Of a stretch of DNA of 32,252 nucleotides, positions 8,581-16,959 are shown one piece after another (the first letter of the stretch is position 1; each line of letters starts with the position of its first letter). The position numbers and the translations under genes were made by a program. The DNA lies in contig LJUC01000010.1 of NCBI GenBank assembly GCA_001303695.1, forward strand, positions 1 through 32,252, in the 5' to 3' direction. This DNA comes from Phycisphaerae bacterium SM23_30. Its GTDB lineage: Bacteria; Planctomycetota; Phycisphaerae; Sedimentisphaerales; SM23-30. The notes below the pieces were generated by a model. It had not been told where the DNA came from and ran no database searches. It saw only the letters and a program-made list of their open reading frames with translations.

Positions 8581-9369
8581 TCAAGGAATAAACCGAGGGC
8601 GAATATCAAACTTATTGTTAAACTCATTTATAATCGGCATAAATTCCTCCGGCAGCCGGTTCTGCACTTGGGCAATGATTTCCGCCGGTATTTCTTTATA
8701 GTAGGCCTGGGCGATCCCTCCGGTGATGCAGGCCAGCGTGTCGCTGTCGCCGCCTAAAGATATGGCATTTCTGACGGCGTCTTCAAAATCATCCGACTCC
8801 AGAAAAGATATGATCGCTTCCGGCACCGTACCCTGACAAGACACGTCAAAACCATATTCCGGTCTAATCTCATCCAGTTTTCGATCCAGGTCATAGCTAA
8901 AACGTTCGGCGATCTCGTTTTTAATATCATCTTTACCGGCGCCGGTCCGGGCCAAATAAATCGCCAGCGCCGCAGCCTGGGCGCCTTTGACGCCTTCCGG
9001 ATGATTATGAGTGACGGCGGCGCTTCTTTGCGCCTCTGTTAAAACCTGCTCAACCGTATGAAAGGCAAAACCCACCGGCGATACCCGCATGGCCGATCCA
9101 TTGCCCCAACTGTGGTAAGGGCTGCTGTCCTCAGAGAATAACCAGAAAATAAAACTGCCCCCATAGCCGGCACGGGGATAACGGCGGCCCCAGCTTTTGA
9201 GAGAGGCGGCGTAAGCAACGCCTTTGAGAATAGCATCGGCCACCGCCACCGTTAACACGGTATCGTCGGTAAAGCTCGAGCAATCGGAAAACAAAGGAAA
9301 TTCCGTCGTCTTGATCGGGTAATGCTCATACAACGAACCGATAATATCGCCGGCAATAGCACCTATCAT
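8581..9369 (-). CDS. ADP-ribosylglycohydrolase-family hydrolase
   Basis: A 262-residue all-helical enzyme of the DraG/ARH family. Both metal-binding signatures are present: FTDDT at residues 33-37 and GGDSDT at 206-211, which together bind the two Mg2+/Mn2+ ions that position ADP-ribose. N-terminal GAIAGDIIGS is also typical. It should hydrolyse ADP-ribose from a modified protein, nucleic acid or small molecule in the cytoplasm; no partner ADP-ribosyltransferase is visible in the window. It is 97 bases upstream of the alcohol dehydrogenase gene on the same strand and divergent from the M28 gene. Confidence 0.92.
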   Translation of the reverse strand: MIGAIAGDIIGSLYEHYPIKTTEFPLFSDCSSFTDDTVLTVAVADAILKGVAYAASLKSWGRRYPRAGYGGSFIFWLFSEDSSPYHSWGNGSAMRVSPVGFAFHTVEQVLTEAQRSAAVTHNHPEGVKGAQAAALAIYLARTGAGKDDIKNEIAERFSYDLDRKLDEIRPEYGFDVSCQGTVPEAIISFLESDDFEDAVRNAISLGGDSDTLACITGGIAQAYYKEIPAEIIAQVQNRLPEEFMPIINEFNNKFDIRPRFIP

Positions 9370-9391
9370 AAATTATTTCCTAACTTGACAT

Positions 9392-9420
9392 TTGCATAAC
9401 TTTGTTTAATAAGTTATACT
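9392..9420 (+). promoter_or_regulatory. Candidate promoter of the M28 peptidase gene
   Basis: TTGCAT (9392-9397), a 17-base spacer and TATACT (9415-9420), 33 bases before the ATG. An overlapping TTGACA at 9385-9390 is a better hexamer but is badly spaced from this -10. The recurrent ATAAGTTAT element (9409-9417) overlaps the -10. Confidence 0.5.
9409..9417. promoter_or_regulatory. ATAASTTAT palindromic element, copy 1
   Basis: ATAAGTTAT is a 9-base palindrome around a central G/C. The same element recurs at 11777, 16549 and 16901, each time in a gap before a gene of the propeller/peptidase block. Here it overlaps the -10 of the M28 promoter. Candidate shared operator. Confidence 0.4.
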
Positions 9421-9453
9421 CATCATCAAACCTGATCTTAAGGAGATAGTATC

Positions 9454-11370
9454 ATGTTTTACTCAAATTTACATCCATTTTTACTCGTGATAATTTTATC
9501 GGGATCGTTAACTCTGGCGTTTGGTAATAAGGCGGTTGAGGCCCAGAGCCCGGCAGATAAACCTAACCAGGATACGCCCCGGCCCAATACCAGCTCTAAT
9601 GTTGAACAACAGATACAGGCCGATTTATCCCTCGATGAGTCTTACAAGCACATGACCTTCCTGGTCGAGGAGGTGGGTGAAAGGCTCGCCGGCACCAAGA
9701 GCATCGCCCGGGCGGCAGGCTATATTAAAAATGAGCTGGAAAGTTACGGCCTGGAGGCGCGGATCGACCGGTTCTATATGTACCACAGCTATCCCAGGGA
9801 GGCGGCCCTGCGGGTTATCGCACCGGAAACACGGGTGATAAAGGCCCGGCCGGTCTGCCACATCTGCTCCACCCACCCGGAGGGACTCAGCGGCGAACTG
9901 GTCTATGCCGGGGCCGGCGGTTATGAAGATTACGAAAATATCGAAGTTAAAGACAAGATCATTCTCACAGATATGACCTGGTCTCCTCCGCGACCGGAAA
10001 AGGCGCGGATCGCTTATGAAAAAAAAGCCCAGGCCCTGATTATCATGAACTGGGGCACCTCCGACAATCCGGTTATCCAGATGGGGGCGGTAAAATCGGT
10101 ATGGGGCAATCCCACTCCGGAAAATTTTCAGAAGATCCCTCAGCTCCCGGTAATCAGTATCACCCGGGCCGCCGGAGAATACCTGCAGCAGCTCTGCACC
10201 AAAGGCGAAGTCCGGGTTTGGCTGGCCGCCGAGGCCACTCGTGAATGGGTGCGGGCCAATCAACCCGTCGCCTTCCTGCCGGCCGCAAAACCCACCGACC
10301 AATTCGTCCTGGTCGGCGGCCATCTGGAAGCCTGGGGGAAAACCGCCATCTGCAATTCCTCCGGCAACGCCCAGACGCTGGAATTGGCGCGGGTCTTCGC
10401 CAAACATAAAGACAAACTTAAAAGAAACATAATCTTTGCTTTTTGGGACGGCCATGAGATCGCCGAAGCCGCCGGCTCCACCTATTTTGTGGACGCCAAC
10501 TGGGATCAATTAAAAAAACACTGCCTCGCCTACGTCAACATCGACAATCCGGGCATCATCGGCACCAGCGTCCCCATGACCAAAAGCGGACCGGAAATCC
10601 GGGATTTTCAAATGGAGATCATTGAGCAGGTGTGGCAGCAGCCGGGCCAATGGTCCTTACCTTACAAGGGCGGCGATGAATCCTTCCTGGGAATTGGAGT
10701 GCCCTATATCAGCTTTGCCACCGGCTATACGCCCGCAGAATTGATAAGATTAAATTATGCTTCCCTGAGTCCCTGGCTGCACAGCGAAGCCGACACCATC
10801 GATAAAATCGATAAAAAACTTTACGAAAAACACCTCCATTTCTTCGCCAGCCTGATCTTAAAAATCTGCAACTCGGAGGTGGCTCCTTATAATCTTACCG
10901 ATCTAATCAAGGAATTTAAGTCTCATCTTGAATCTCTGGAAAGGCTCTCGGCAGGTATCGAATCGATTAAACTGGACGACCTCCTGGAAAGGACCGGCCG
11001 GCTCGAGCAAGCGATTCAAACTCTGAATGAGCATAAAGAAAAAATACTATCCCGCCCCGCCGCCGAGAGAATTGAAGCAGTTGATCTTATCAATAAAGCA
11101 TACATTAAAGTCACCCGCCAACTTTCGGCTGTCCTCTGGACCGAGGCCGGCCGATACGATCAGGATCCATACGGTTATTACCTGGTGGGCAAGCCCATCC
11201 CCAGGTTGTATCTGCCCCTCATCAAAATGCAAAAACTAATCCCCGACCAACAAGAATTCCATCTCTGGCACACGAAATTAATACGGGAGAAAAATCGCGT
11301 CTCGGACGCCATAGACAATACCATAGATCATGTAATTTTAACCACCAAGTTTCTGGAAAAACTCCCATAA
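9454..11370 (+). CDS. Exported M28-like peptidase with PA domain and altered metal site
   Basis: A 638-residue protein with a signal peptide (residues 1 to about 31, ending KAVEAQS). Residues about 55-120 and 270-465 form a zinc-peptidase (M28) core. A protease-associated (PA) insert lies between them, about 125-255. Putative ligands are H290 (GGHLEAW), D364 (NIDNPG) and H443 (LHSEADT). The usual bridging Asp of the GAxDN motif is Cys (C300 in AICNSSGN), and the usual Glu-Glu pair region reads DGHE (H334, E335). It may therefore be an aminopeptidase with unusual metal chemistry, or a non-catalytic peptide binder. The C-terminal 150 residues look helical. A good AAGGAG ribosome site precedes the ATG. 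It is the first gene of the propeller/peptidase block. Confidence 0.85.
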   Translation: MFYSNLHPFLLVIILSGSLTLAFGNKAVEAQSPADKPNQDTPRPNTSSNVEQQIQADLSLDESYKHMTFLVEEVGERLAGTKSIARAAGYIKNELESYGLEARIDRFYMYHSYPREAALRVIAPETRVIKARPVCHICSTHPEGLSGELVYAGAGGYEDYENIEVKDKIILTDMTWSPPRPEKARIAYEKKAQALIIMNWGTSDNPVIQMGAVKSVWGNPTPENFQKIPQLPVISITRAAGEYLQQLCTKGEVRVWLAAEATREWVRANQPVAFLPAAKPTDQFVLVGGHLEAWGKTAICNSSGNAQTLELARVFAKHKDKLKRNIIFAFWDGHEIAEAAGSTYFVDANWDQLKKHCLAYVNIDNPGIIGTSVPMTKSGPEIRDFQMEIIEQVWQQPGQWSLPYKGGDESFLGIGVPYISFATGYTPAELIRLNYASLSPWLHSEADTIDKIDKKLYEKHLHFFASLILKICNSEVAPYNLTDLIKEFKSHLESLERLSAGIESIKLDDLLERTGRLEQAIQTLNEHKEKILSRPAAERIEAVDLINKAYIKVTRQLSAVLWTEAGRYDQDPYGYYLVGKPIPRLYLPLIKMQKLIPDQQEFHLWHTKLIREKNRVSDAIDNTIDHVILTTKFLEKLP

Positions 11371-11469
11371 AACACCGGATAATTGGAATATATTCCCGTA
11401 AATAGTAAATATATGCGGGCAGTTAAATTTTCATCTTGATTTTTTTACACAAACCTATTATATGTTTAA

Positions 11470-11503
11470 TTTCTCAGGTTTCTTGATAAGGAACCTGGAG
11501 AAA
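11470..11503 (+). other. Strong RNA hairpin between M28 and propeller 1
   Basis: TTTCTCAGGTTTC pairs with GGAACCT-G-GAGAAA around the loop TTGATAA, giving about 13 base pairs with one bulged G and one G-U pair. No U-tract follows, so it is not a standard terminator. It could stabilise or process the transcript. Confidence 0.5.
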
Positions 11504-11604
11504 ATTTCTGTCATGGTTCAAGGCGCAGCCATCGCGAGAGCCCAACGTGCAATATCTATCGGGCCCGGCATTCTTTGCCCTGCGTAAATACTTGTACAGA
11601 AACA

Positions 11605-11827
11605 ACTTATTGACTCAAACGGACCGTTGCTCATCGTCATTCTTGCGACCGGCTCAGGTCAGGCCACAAGCCAGAGCCGAAGGATCCGGCCTTAAAGCAC
11701 TGTTTTTATGTCGCCGGAGTTTTAGGATTCCGGGCAGAACGCCAAATGACAATCTGTGTTATGTTATTATAGAGAAATAAGTTATACAAATATTCGTTGA
11801 TTCTTTTGTCGGTTTGAGTTACTAAGT
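11605..11827. repeat. Imperfect 20-base inverted repeats bounding 223 bases (possible MITE-like relic)
   Basis: The sequence 11605-11624 (ACTTATTGACTCAAACGGAC) matches the reverse complement of 11808-11827 at 17 of 20 positions. The interior has no coding capacity that I can support. Terminal inverted repeats of this size are typical of miniature elements, but no clear target-site duplication is visible. Confidence 0.3.
11777..11785. promoter_or_regulatory. ATAASTTAT palindromic element, copy 2
   Basis: ATAAGTTAT, 71 bases before the propeller 1 start. It shares 12 bases (AATAAGTTATAC) with the copy before the M28 gene. A one-mismatch copy (CTAAGTTAT) follows at 11822-11830. Confidence 0.4.
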
Positions 11828-11855
11828 TATTATTGTTCTTAAAGGAGTAGAAATT

Positions 11856-14756
11856 ATGCAACCACCAAACAAACGCTGGTTCATTATGAGCTTTTGTGCC
11901 CTGGTCATTATAGCCCTCACCGCTCAAGCGGCATGGGCCCAGAGCCTTCAGGAAAACCTCATCAAAGACCTTCGCTGGCGCAACATCGGCCCTGCCAACA
12001 TGTCCGGCCGTGTCTCCGACATCGAGGCCCTGGAGGATGATTTTGCTGCCGTCTATATCGCCTCCGCTTCCGGCGGGGTCTGGAAATCGGTCAACGCCGG
12101 CGCCACCTTTGAGCCGATTTTCGATACCTATGGGTCCGCTTCCATCGGCGACATTGCCGTCTTTCAAAAAAATCCGAACATCATCTGGGTCGGCGGCGGC
12201 GAAAAAAACACCCGCAACAGCGCTACCTGGGGCGACGGCGTATATAAATCCACCGACGGCGGTGAAACCTTCACCCACATGGGACTAAACGACACCTACA
12301 CCACCGGCAGAATCATCATTCACCCCGACAATCCGGATATCGTTTATGTGGCGACCACCGGCTGCGCCTGGAGTTTCGACGTCGGAGATCGGGGCCTGTT
12401 TAAGACCATCAACGGCGGAAAAACCTGGCAGAAGCTGACTAACGGCCTGCCCGATGACGGCAAAACCGGCGCCATCGATCTGGTGATACATCCGCAGGAT
12501 CCCGACACCTTATACGTCAGCTTTTGGCAAAGACTCCGCCGGCCCTGGCGCCTCGACAGCGGCGGGCCCAACGGCGGCATCTTCAAAACCACCAACGGCG
12601 GGCGAAGCTGGCGCCAACTGACCAAAGGCCTGCCCGAAGGAGACAGCGGCAAAATAGGCCTGGCCATCTCCCGCAGCAATCCCAAAGTCCTGATGACCAT
12701 GTATGAACATGGTTTTCAACCCGGACGTAACGATCCGGATTACAACGACATGACCAAACTGGGCACCGGGCTGTATCGCTCGGAAGACGGCGGCGAAAGC
12801 TGGATGTACATGAACCGTTATAACAACCGGCCCTTTTATTACAGCCACGTCTGGATCAATCCCCGGGATGACAAATTAATTTATATATTGGCCGGCAGCT
12901 TCCAGATCTCCTACGACGGCGGGAAAACCCTGCAAAGCGGCGGCAGTGGCCTGCACAGCGATTACCACGCCTTATGGCTCGATCCTCATGACAAAAATCG
13001 TTACTATATCGGCAACGACGGCGGGGCCGCGATTACCCATAATCACGGCGACGGTTTTATCTTCTTCGATAATTTTGTCATCAGTCAATTTTATATGATC
13101 GGCGTTGATATGCGCGACCCTTACTATGTCTATGGCGGCCTGCAGGACAACGGCACCTGGGGCGGACCCTCCCGCAGCCGCGAAAGGGCCGGCATCTTAA
13201 CCGATCACTGGTTCACTATCTGCGGCGGCGACGGCTATCACGTCCAATGTGATCCGACCGACTGGCGGACCGTTTATTCCGAACCTCATCCCGGCAACAC
13301 CGGCGGCAGAATCCAGAAAATTAATATAGAAACCCGCCAAACCTGGCAAATTCGTCCCCAGAAAGGCGAGAACATTGTCAATTACGATGATTACATCACT
13401 CCTGAAATCGAACAGTTGCAGTTGGAAAAAGGCTGGGGTCCTTCACCCGGCAACGGCTCAGGGGCCTTCCGCTGGAACTGGTCCACTCCCATCGTGATGT
13501 CGCCGCATAATCCCGACACGATTTATATCGGGGCCAATCACCTGTTCAAGACCACCGATCAGGGCGAAACATGGTACCTGATCAGTCCTGATTTATCAAA
13601 AAATGAATTTCACAAGACTATCAAGGAATCGGGCGGCCTCACCCCTGACCACGATCCCGGCGGCGGGGCCGAGTTCCACGGCACCATCATCACTATTTCC
13701 GAATCCCCCGTCAAAGCCGGCGTTATCTGGGTCGGCACCGACGACGGCAACGTGCAAATTACCCTCGACGGCGGCACCACCTGGAACAACGTCCGCGAAA
13801 ATGTGCCTCTCGAGCCCCAGGATATATGGGTCAGCCGCGTCGAGGCCTCGCATTTCGACGCCGGAACCTGCTACCTGACCTTCGACGGCCACCGCAGCGC
13901 TATCTTCAAGCCCCTGGTATTTAAAACCGCCGACTTCGGGAAAACCTGGAACAACATCACCAATAACCTTCCCGATGATGAACCCGTTTATGTTATTAAA
14001 GAAGATGTGGAAAACCCCCACCTGCTTTTTGTGGGCACGGAATTTTCCGTTTTCTATACCATCAACAGCGGCAAAACCTGGTGCAAAATGAATAAAAATA
14101 TGCCGACCGTGGCGGTGCACGACCTGGTGATCCATCCGCGGGATGGAGACCTGATCGCCGGCACCCATGGTCGCGGCATCTGGATCATGGATGATATAAC
14201 TCCTCTGCAGCAGGCGACTGAAGAGGTACTGGCCTCTGGCGCTCACCTGTTTGAAAACCGACCGGTCACCAGATGGCTCAACATCAGCCGGGGCGGCTCC
14301 CGCGGACATCTCTATTTCCAGGGTGAAAATCCCACCAACAACGCGGTTATTAATTACTACTTGGGACCCAAAGCCGCCGGCACGGTGGAATTTCTGATCA
14401 GCGACATCACCGGCAAACTAACCCGCAGCTATACCCTCACCGCCGAGCCCGGCATCAACCGCTTAGAATGGGATATGCGATTTAGCGGCACCGAGGGCCA
14501 GAGCCGACCCCAAAGCAGGGGCGCCTTGGCCGGCAGAGGCGGTCAAACAGGCCGACAGGACCGAGCCGGTCAGGCTGCCAGAGGCGCCCAAGCCGCTCGT
14601 GGAGGTCAAGCCGCCCGAGGAGGTAGAGGCGGTCAATTCACCAGAGGCGCCACCGCGGAGGTCGGCGAGTACCTGGTGAAAATGACCTACGACGGCGAAT
14701 CCTATACCGGCAAAATTGTCATCCGGAACGATCCCATGTTATCAGGCAGCAAATAA
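11856..14756 (+). CDS. Exported sortilin/BNR-type beta-propeller protein, paralog 1
   Basis: A 966-residue protein with a signal peptide (cleavage near AWA-Q, residues 26-29). Most of the chain is built of BNR/Asp-box repeats: I count about ten, for example KSTDGGETF, KTINGGKTW, KTTNGGRSW, RSEDGGESW, KTTDQGETW and ITLDGGTTW. Ten blades would match the VPS10/sortilin propeller; GH74-like double propellers are the alternative. The propeller ends with HGRGIWIMDD. Residues about 882-931 are an Arg/Gly/Gln/Ala-rich linker, then a short beta domain GEYLVKMTY to the end, resembling the C-terminal FlgD-like cap seen in such proteins. It lacks the helical module of paralogs 2 and 3. No catalytic residues can be assigned. 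The ribosome site AAGGAG is 8 bases before ATG; the amidohydrolase gene follows after 45 bases. Confidence 0.9.
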   Translation: MQPPNKRWFIMSFCALVIIALTAQAAWAQSLQENLIKDLRWRNIGPANMSGRVSDIEALEDDFAAVYIASASGGVWKSVNAGATFEPIFDTYGSASIGDIAVFQKNPNIIWVGGGEKNTRNSATWGDGVYKSTDGGETFTHMGLNDTYTTGRIIIHPDNPDIVYVATTGCAWSFDVGDRGLFKTINGGKTWQKLTNGLPDDGKTGAIDLVIHPQDPDTLYVSFWQRLRRPWRLDSGGPNGGIFKTTNGGRSWRQLTKGLPEGDSGKIGLAISRSNPKVLMTMYEHGFQPGRNDPDYNDMTKLGTGLYRSEDGGESWMYMNRYNNRPFYYSHVWINPRDDKLIYILAGSFQISYDGGKTLQSGGSGLHSDYHALWLDPHDKNRYYIGNDGGAAITHNHGDGFIFFDNFVISQFYMIGVDMRDPYYVYGGLQDNGTWGGPSRSRERAGILTDHWFTICGGDGYHVQCDPTDWRTVYSEPHPGNTGGRIQKINIETRQTWQIRPQKGENIVNYDDYITPEIEQLQLEKGWGPSPGNGSGAFRWNWSTPIVMSPHNPDTIYIGANHLFKTTDQGETWYLISPDLSKNEFHKTIKESGGLTPDHDPGGGAEFHGTIITISESPVKAGVIWVGTDDGNVQITLDGGTTWNNVRENVPLEPQDIWVSRVEASHFDAGTCYLTFDGHRSAIFKPLVFKTADFGKTWNNITNNLPDDEPVYVIKEDVENPHLLFVGTEFSVFYTINSGKTWCKMNKNMPTVAVHDLVIHPRDGDLIAGTHGRGIWIMDDITPLQQATEEVLASGAHLFENRPVTRWLNISRGGSRGHLYFQGENPTNNAVINYYLGPKAAGTVEFLISDITGKLTRSYTLTAEPGINRLEWDMRFSGTEGQSRPQSRGALAGRGGQTGRQDRAGQAARGAQAARGGQAARGGRGGQFTRGATAEVGEYLVKMTYDGESYTGKIVIRNDPMLSGSK
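14499..14648 (+). repeat. Arg/Gly/Gln/Ala-rich low-complexity tail of propeller 1
   Basis: It encodes about 50 residues made mostly of RGG, RGA, GGQ and AAR units (for example QAARGGQAARGG). The DNA is itself imperfectly repetitive in GG/CC-rich triplets, so length could change by slippage. It separates the propeller from the C-terminal beta domain. Confidence 0.75.
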
Positions 14757-14801
14757 CTAAATCCATAACCATCACCCAACCACGTATCAGGAGGTATCAA
14801 A

Positions 14802-16511
14802 ATGATGCAGAAACTATTAACATTCATGGTGGCATTTTGCCTGTTGCTTGGTATTGCCGGATGCAGTGAACCATATACCGGTCCCCCCGCCGACCTGGTG
14901 ATTACCAATGCCAAGATCGTCACCATCGATGATGAGAACCCCCGCGCCCGGGCGGCGGCCTTTAAAGGGGAATGGATCATCGGAGTAACTTCCAACAAAG
15001 ACATCGAGCAATACATCGAAGAAGGCACTACCCGGGTCATCGACGCCGAGGGCCGGCTGGTGGTGCCCGGCTTCAACGACGCCCACTGTCATTTCGGCTC
15101 GATCGATCCTGATTATATTGACTTGCGCTATATCACCGATCCGGCTATTATCACCCAACGCGTCAAAGAGGCGGTGGCCAAAGCCCAGCCGGGCGAACTG
15201 ATCAGCGGCGGCAACTGGGAACACGAAATGTTCTACAACAAACAATGGCCCACCAAAGAACTTATTGACCCGATATCGCCTAATAATCCGGTGGTATTGA
15301 GCCGGGCCGATGGCCATTCCTGCCTGGTCAACAGTTATGTCATCAAGAATTCCGGCATCACCAAAGATACGCCTGATCCCTTCGGCGGGGAAATTCAAAA
15401 AGATCCCGTCACCGGCGAACCCACCGGCATCTTTAAGGAATCCGCCAAAGGCCTGCTTAAATATGGCGCTATACGGATCCAGCGCACCCCCGAAGAACAG
15501 GAAAAGCGCCGCGCCGAAAGCTGGCAGGCGGCCTTCGATATGGCCAAGCGTTTAGGCGTCACCTCGGTGCAGATGCCCCCGGGCGGCAATCATGAATTTT
15601 ATCAAGACCTGCTCGATAAAGGCGAACTCACCATGCGGGTCTATATCGGCGGCAGATTGACCGCCAATGAGCAGCAACTGGCGCGGTTCCAGGAGATGGA
15701 AAAGAAATATCCCAAATCCGGCAACTGGGTGCGTTTCGGTTATCTCAAAGGCTTTATGGACGGCACGCTGGGTTCGGGTACGGCCATGTTTTTCGAGCCG
15801 TTTGAAGACGAACCTGATAAAACCGGCCTGCCCCAGATGACCTACGATGAACTGGTAGAGAGGGTAGTGGCGGCGGATAAGGCGGGGTTGCAGATCGGCA
15901 TTCACGCCATCGGCTCCAAGGCCAACAACTGGATCCTCAACGCCTATCAAAAGGCCCAGGAGATCAACGGCAAAAGAGACAGTCGCCACCGCAGCGAACA
16001 CGCCCAAATCCTGATCGACGACGACATCCCCCGCTTTGCCGAACTGGGCGTCATCGCCTCCATGCAGCCGACCCACTGCATCACCGACAAACGCTTCTGC
16101 GAAAAACGCATCGGCCGGGAGCGCTCTCGCGGCGCCTATGCCTGGCGCCGGCTCTTAAAAACCGGAGCAAAAATCGCCTTCGGCACCGATTATTCCGTCG
16201 AACCCCTGGACCCCATGGAAGGTCTCTACGCCGCCGTCACCCGCAAAGACCGCCTCGGCGAACCCGGCGAAGGCTGGTTCCCCGACCAGAAACTGAACAT
16301 GGAAGAAGCTATCCGCCTATATACCTTGGATTCCGCTTACGCCGAATTCATGGAAGATCGCAAAGGCATGATCAAAAAAGGATACCTGGGCGACGTGGTT
16401 ATTGTCAATCAGGACCTGATGACTATTGACCCCGACCAGATCATGAAAACCAAAGTGGATTACACCATCGTCGGCGGTAAAGTCGTCTATAAAAGAGAAG
16501 GAGCAAATTAA
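14802..16511 (+). CDS. Lipoprotein amidohydrolase (YtcJ-like, amidohydrolase 3)
   Basis: A 569-residue protein with a lipoprotein signal: MMQKLLTF, a hydrophobic core and the lipobox IAGC with C21 as lipidation site. It should therefore be membrane-anchored on the outer face of a membrane. The amidohydrolase TIM-barrel starts with ADLVITNAKIVTID and has the metal motif H95-x-H97 (GFNDAHCHF), a downstream ligand His in GIHAIG (H368), SEHAQIL, and the catalytic/metal Asp in FGTDYSVEP (D463). This matches the YtcJ-like amidohydrolase 3 subgroup, which hydrolyses amide, N-acyl or related bonds; the substrate is unknown. It is 45 bases after propeller 1 with its own AGGAGG ribosome site, so almost certainly in one operon. 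The context suggests an N-blocked peptide or amide fragment as substrate. Confidence 0.9.
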   Translation: MMQKLLTFMVAFCLLLGIAGCSEPYTGPPADLVITNAKIVTIDDENPRARAAAFKGEWIIGVTSNKDIEQYIEEGTTRVIDAEGRLVVPGFNDAHCHFGSIDPDYIDLRYITDPAIITQRVKEAVAKAQPGELISGGNWEHEMFYNKQWPTKELIDPISPNNPVVLSRADGHSCLVNSYVIKNSGITKDTPDPFGGEIQKDPVTGEPTGIFKESAKGLLKYGAIRIQRTPEEQEKRRAESWQAAFDMAKRLGVTSVQMPPGGNHEFYQDLLDKGELTMRVYIGGRLTANEQQLARFQEMEKKYPKSGNWVRFGYLKGFMDGTLGSGTAMFFEPFEDEPDKTGLPQMTYDELVERVVAADKAGLQIGIHAIGSKANNWILNAYQKAQEINGKRDSRHRSEHAQILIDDDIPRFAELGVIASMQPTHCITDKRFCEKRIGRERSRGAYAWRRLLKTGAKIAFGTDYSVEPLDPMEGLYAAVTRKDRLGEPGEGWFPDQKLNMEEAIRLYTLDSAYAEFMEDRKGMIKKGYLGDVVIVNQDLMTIDPDQIMKTKVDYTIVGGKVVYKREGAN

Positions 16512-16548
16512 TTACAAAGGGACGATTTCACCAAACTACCCTTAAATA

Positions 16549-16557
16549 ATAACTTAT
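16549..16557. promoter_or_regulatory. ATAASTTAT palindromic element, copy 3
   Basis: ATAACTTAT, 38 bases after the amidohydrolase stop. It is the reverse complement of copies 1 and 2. Confidence 0.3.
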
Positions 16558-16600
16558 CTCAAGTTACCGATTACCTTTTCAGGTATATAAACCCGCAGGC

Positions 16601-16638
16601 AACAGGGCGGCGAGGGTAAATGATCCCACCGCCCTGTT
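16601..16638 (+). terminator. GC-rich hairpin after the amidohydrolase gene, possible terminator
   Basis: AACAGGGCGG (16601-16610) pairs exactly with CCGCCCTGTT (16629-16638) around an 18-base loop. No U-run follows (ATGTCCTT), so it may attenuate or stabilise rather than terminate. Its stem core AGGGCGG is the same as that of the clear terminator at 23481. Confidence 0.4.
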
Positions 16639-16741
16639 ATGTCCTTACAACATGTGGTATTTTCAAGCAATAAAAGATGTTACAGAAACGTTTTAATATA
16701 CCGAGGTAAATTCAACCCGGTAAATTGCTCAAAATAATTTG

Positions 16742-16771
16742 TTGACTTCAGTTCTATATTGATTATATACT
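16742..16771 (+). promoter_or_regulatory. Candidate promoter for propellers 2 and 3
   Basis: TTGACT (16742-16747), an 18-base spacer and TATACT (16766-16771). It lies 188 bases before the propeller 2 start, so the leader is long and contains the ATAACTTAT element at 16901. Confidence 0.5.
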
Positions 16772-16900
16772 AGATTTTCGTGGTTTTCGAGGTATCAATT
16801 TTCGGAGAATTTCGCCTATGACTTAACAAATAATGATCCGGGGAGAAGATAAACTCGATTTCAACCCCTCCTCCCAGATGACGGTTTCCCCCCGGCATTC

Positions 16901-16909
16901 ATAACTTAT
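16901..16909. promoter_or_regulatory. ATAASTTAT palindromic element, copy 4
   Basis: ATAACTTAT followed by T, so the reverse strand reads AATAAGTTAT as in copies 1 and 2. It lies 51 bases before the propeller 2 start codon. Confidence 0.4.
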
Positions 16910-16959
16910 TTAAGAGAATTGGTTTACACGTACTGATTACATTTTTAAGGAGAAAGATT

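Larger units (their letters stand above)
11371..11855. other. 485-base non-coding gap before propeller 1
   Basis: No convincing gene. It holds a 13-bp hairpin (11470-11503), an imperfect 20-base inverted repeat bounding 223 bases (11605-11827), one ATAAGTTAT element (11777-11785) with a TATACA that could be a -10, and the AAGGAG ribosome site of the next gene. A palindrome GGAATATATTCC sits at 11385-11396. Confidence 0.6.
16512..16959. other. 448-base non-coding gap before propeller 2
   Basis: No gene is supported. It holds two ATAACTTAT elements (16549-16557, 16901-16909), a 10-bp GC-rich hairpin (16601-16638), a candidate promoter (16742-16771) and the AAGGAG ribosome site of the next gene. 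Confidence 0.6.

Noticed and set aside
9625-10509. Long open frame antisense to the M28 gene (and similar ones opposite all three propellers, such as 20426-21316 and 21662-22558)
   Set aside because: They lie fully within clearly coding genes, their translations are low-complexity Gly/Ala/Val/Asp-rich, and they reflect strong codon bias in GC-rich genes.
11385-11396. GGAATATATTCC as a second operator for the R-M HTH protein
   Set aside because: It contains the same half-sites as the 4408-4426 palindrome but in the opposite order and spacing, and lies far away behind an unrelated gene; probably chance in AT-rich DNA.
11547-11780. Possible 77-residue gene in the gap before propeller 1
   Set aside because: No ribosome site, no recognisable motif, and it runs across the inverted-repeat segment and promoter-like elements.
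14499-14648. Repetitive DNA as a possible CRISPR or tandem-repeat locus
   Set aside because: The repeats are imperfect and in frame within a propeller gene; they encode an Arg/Gly-rich linker.
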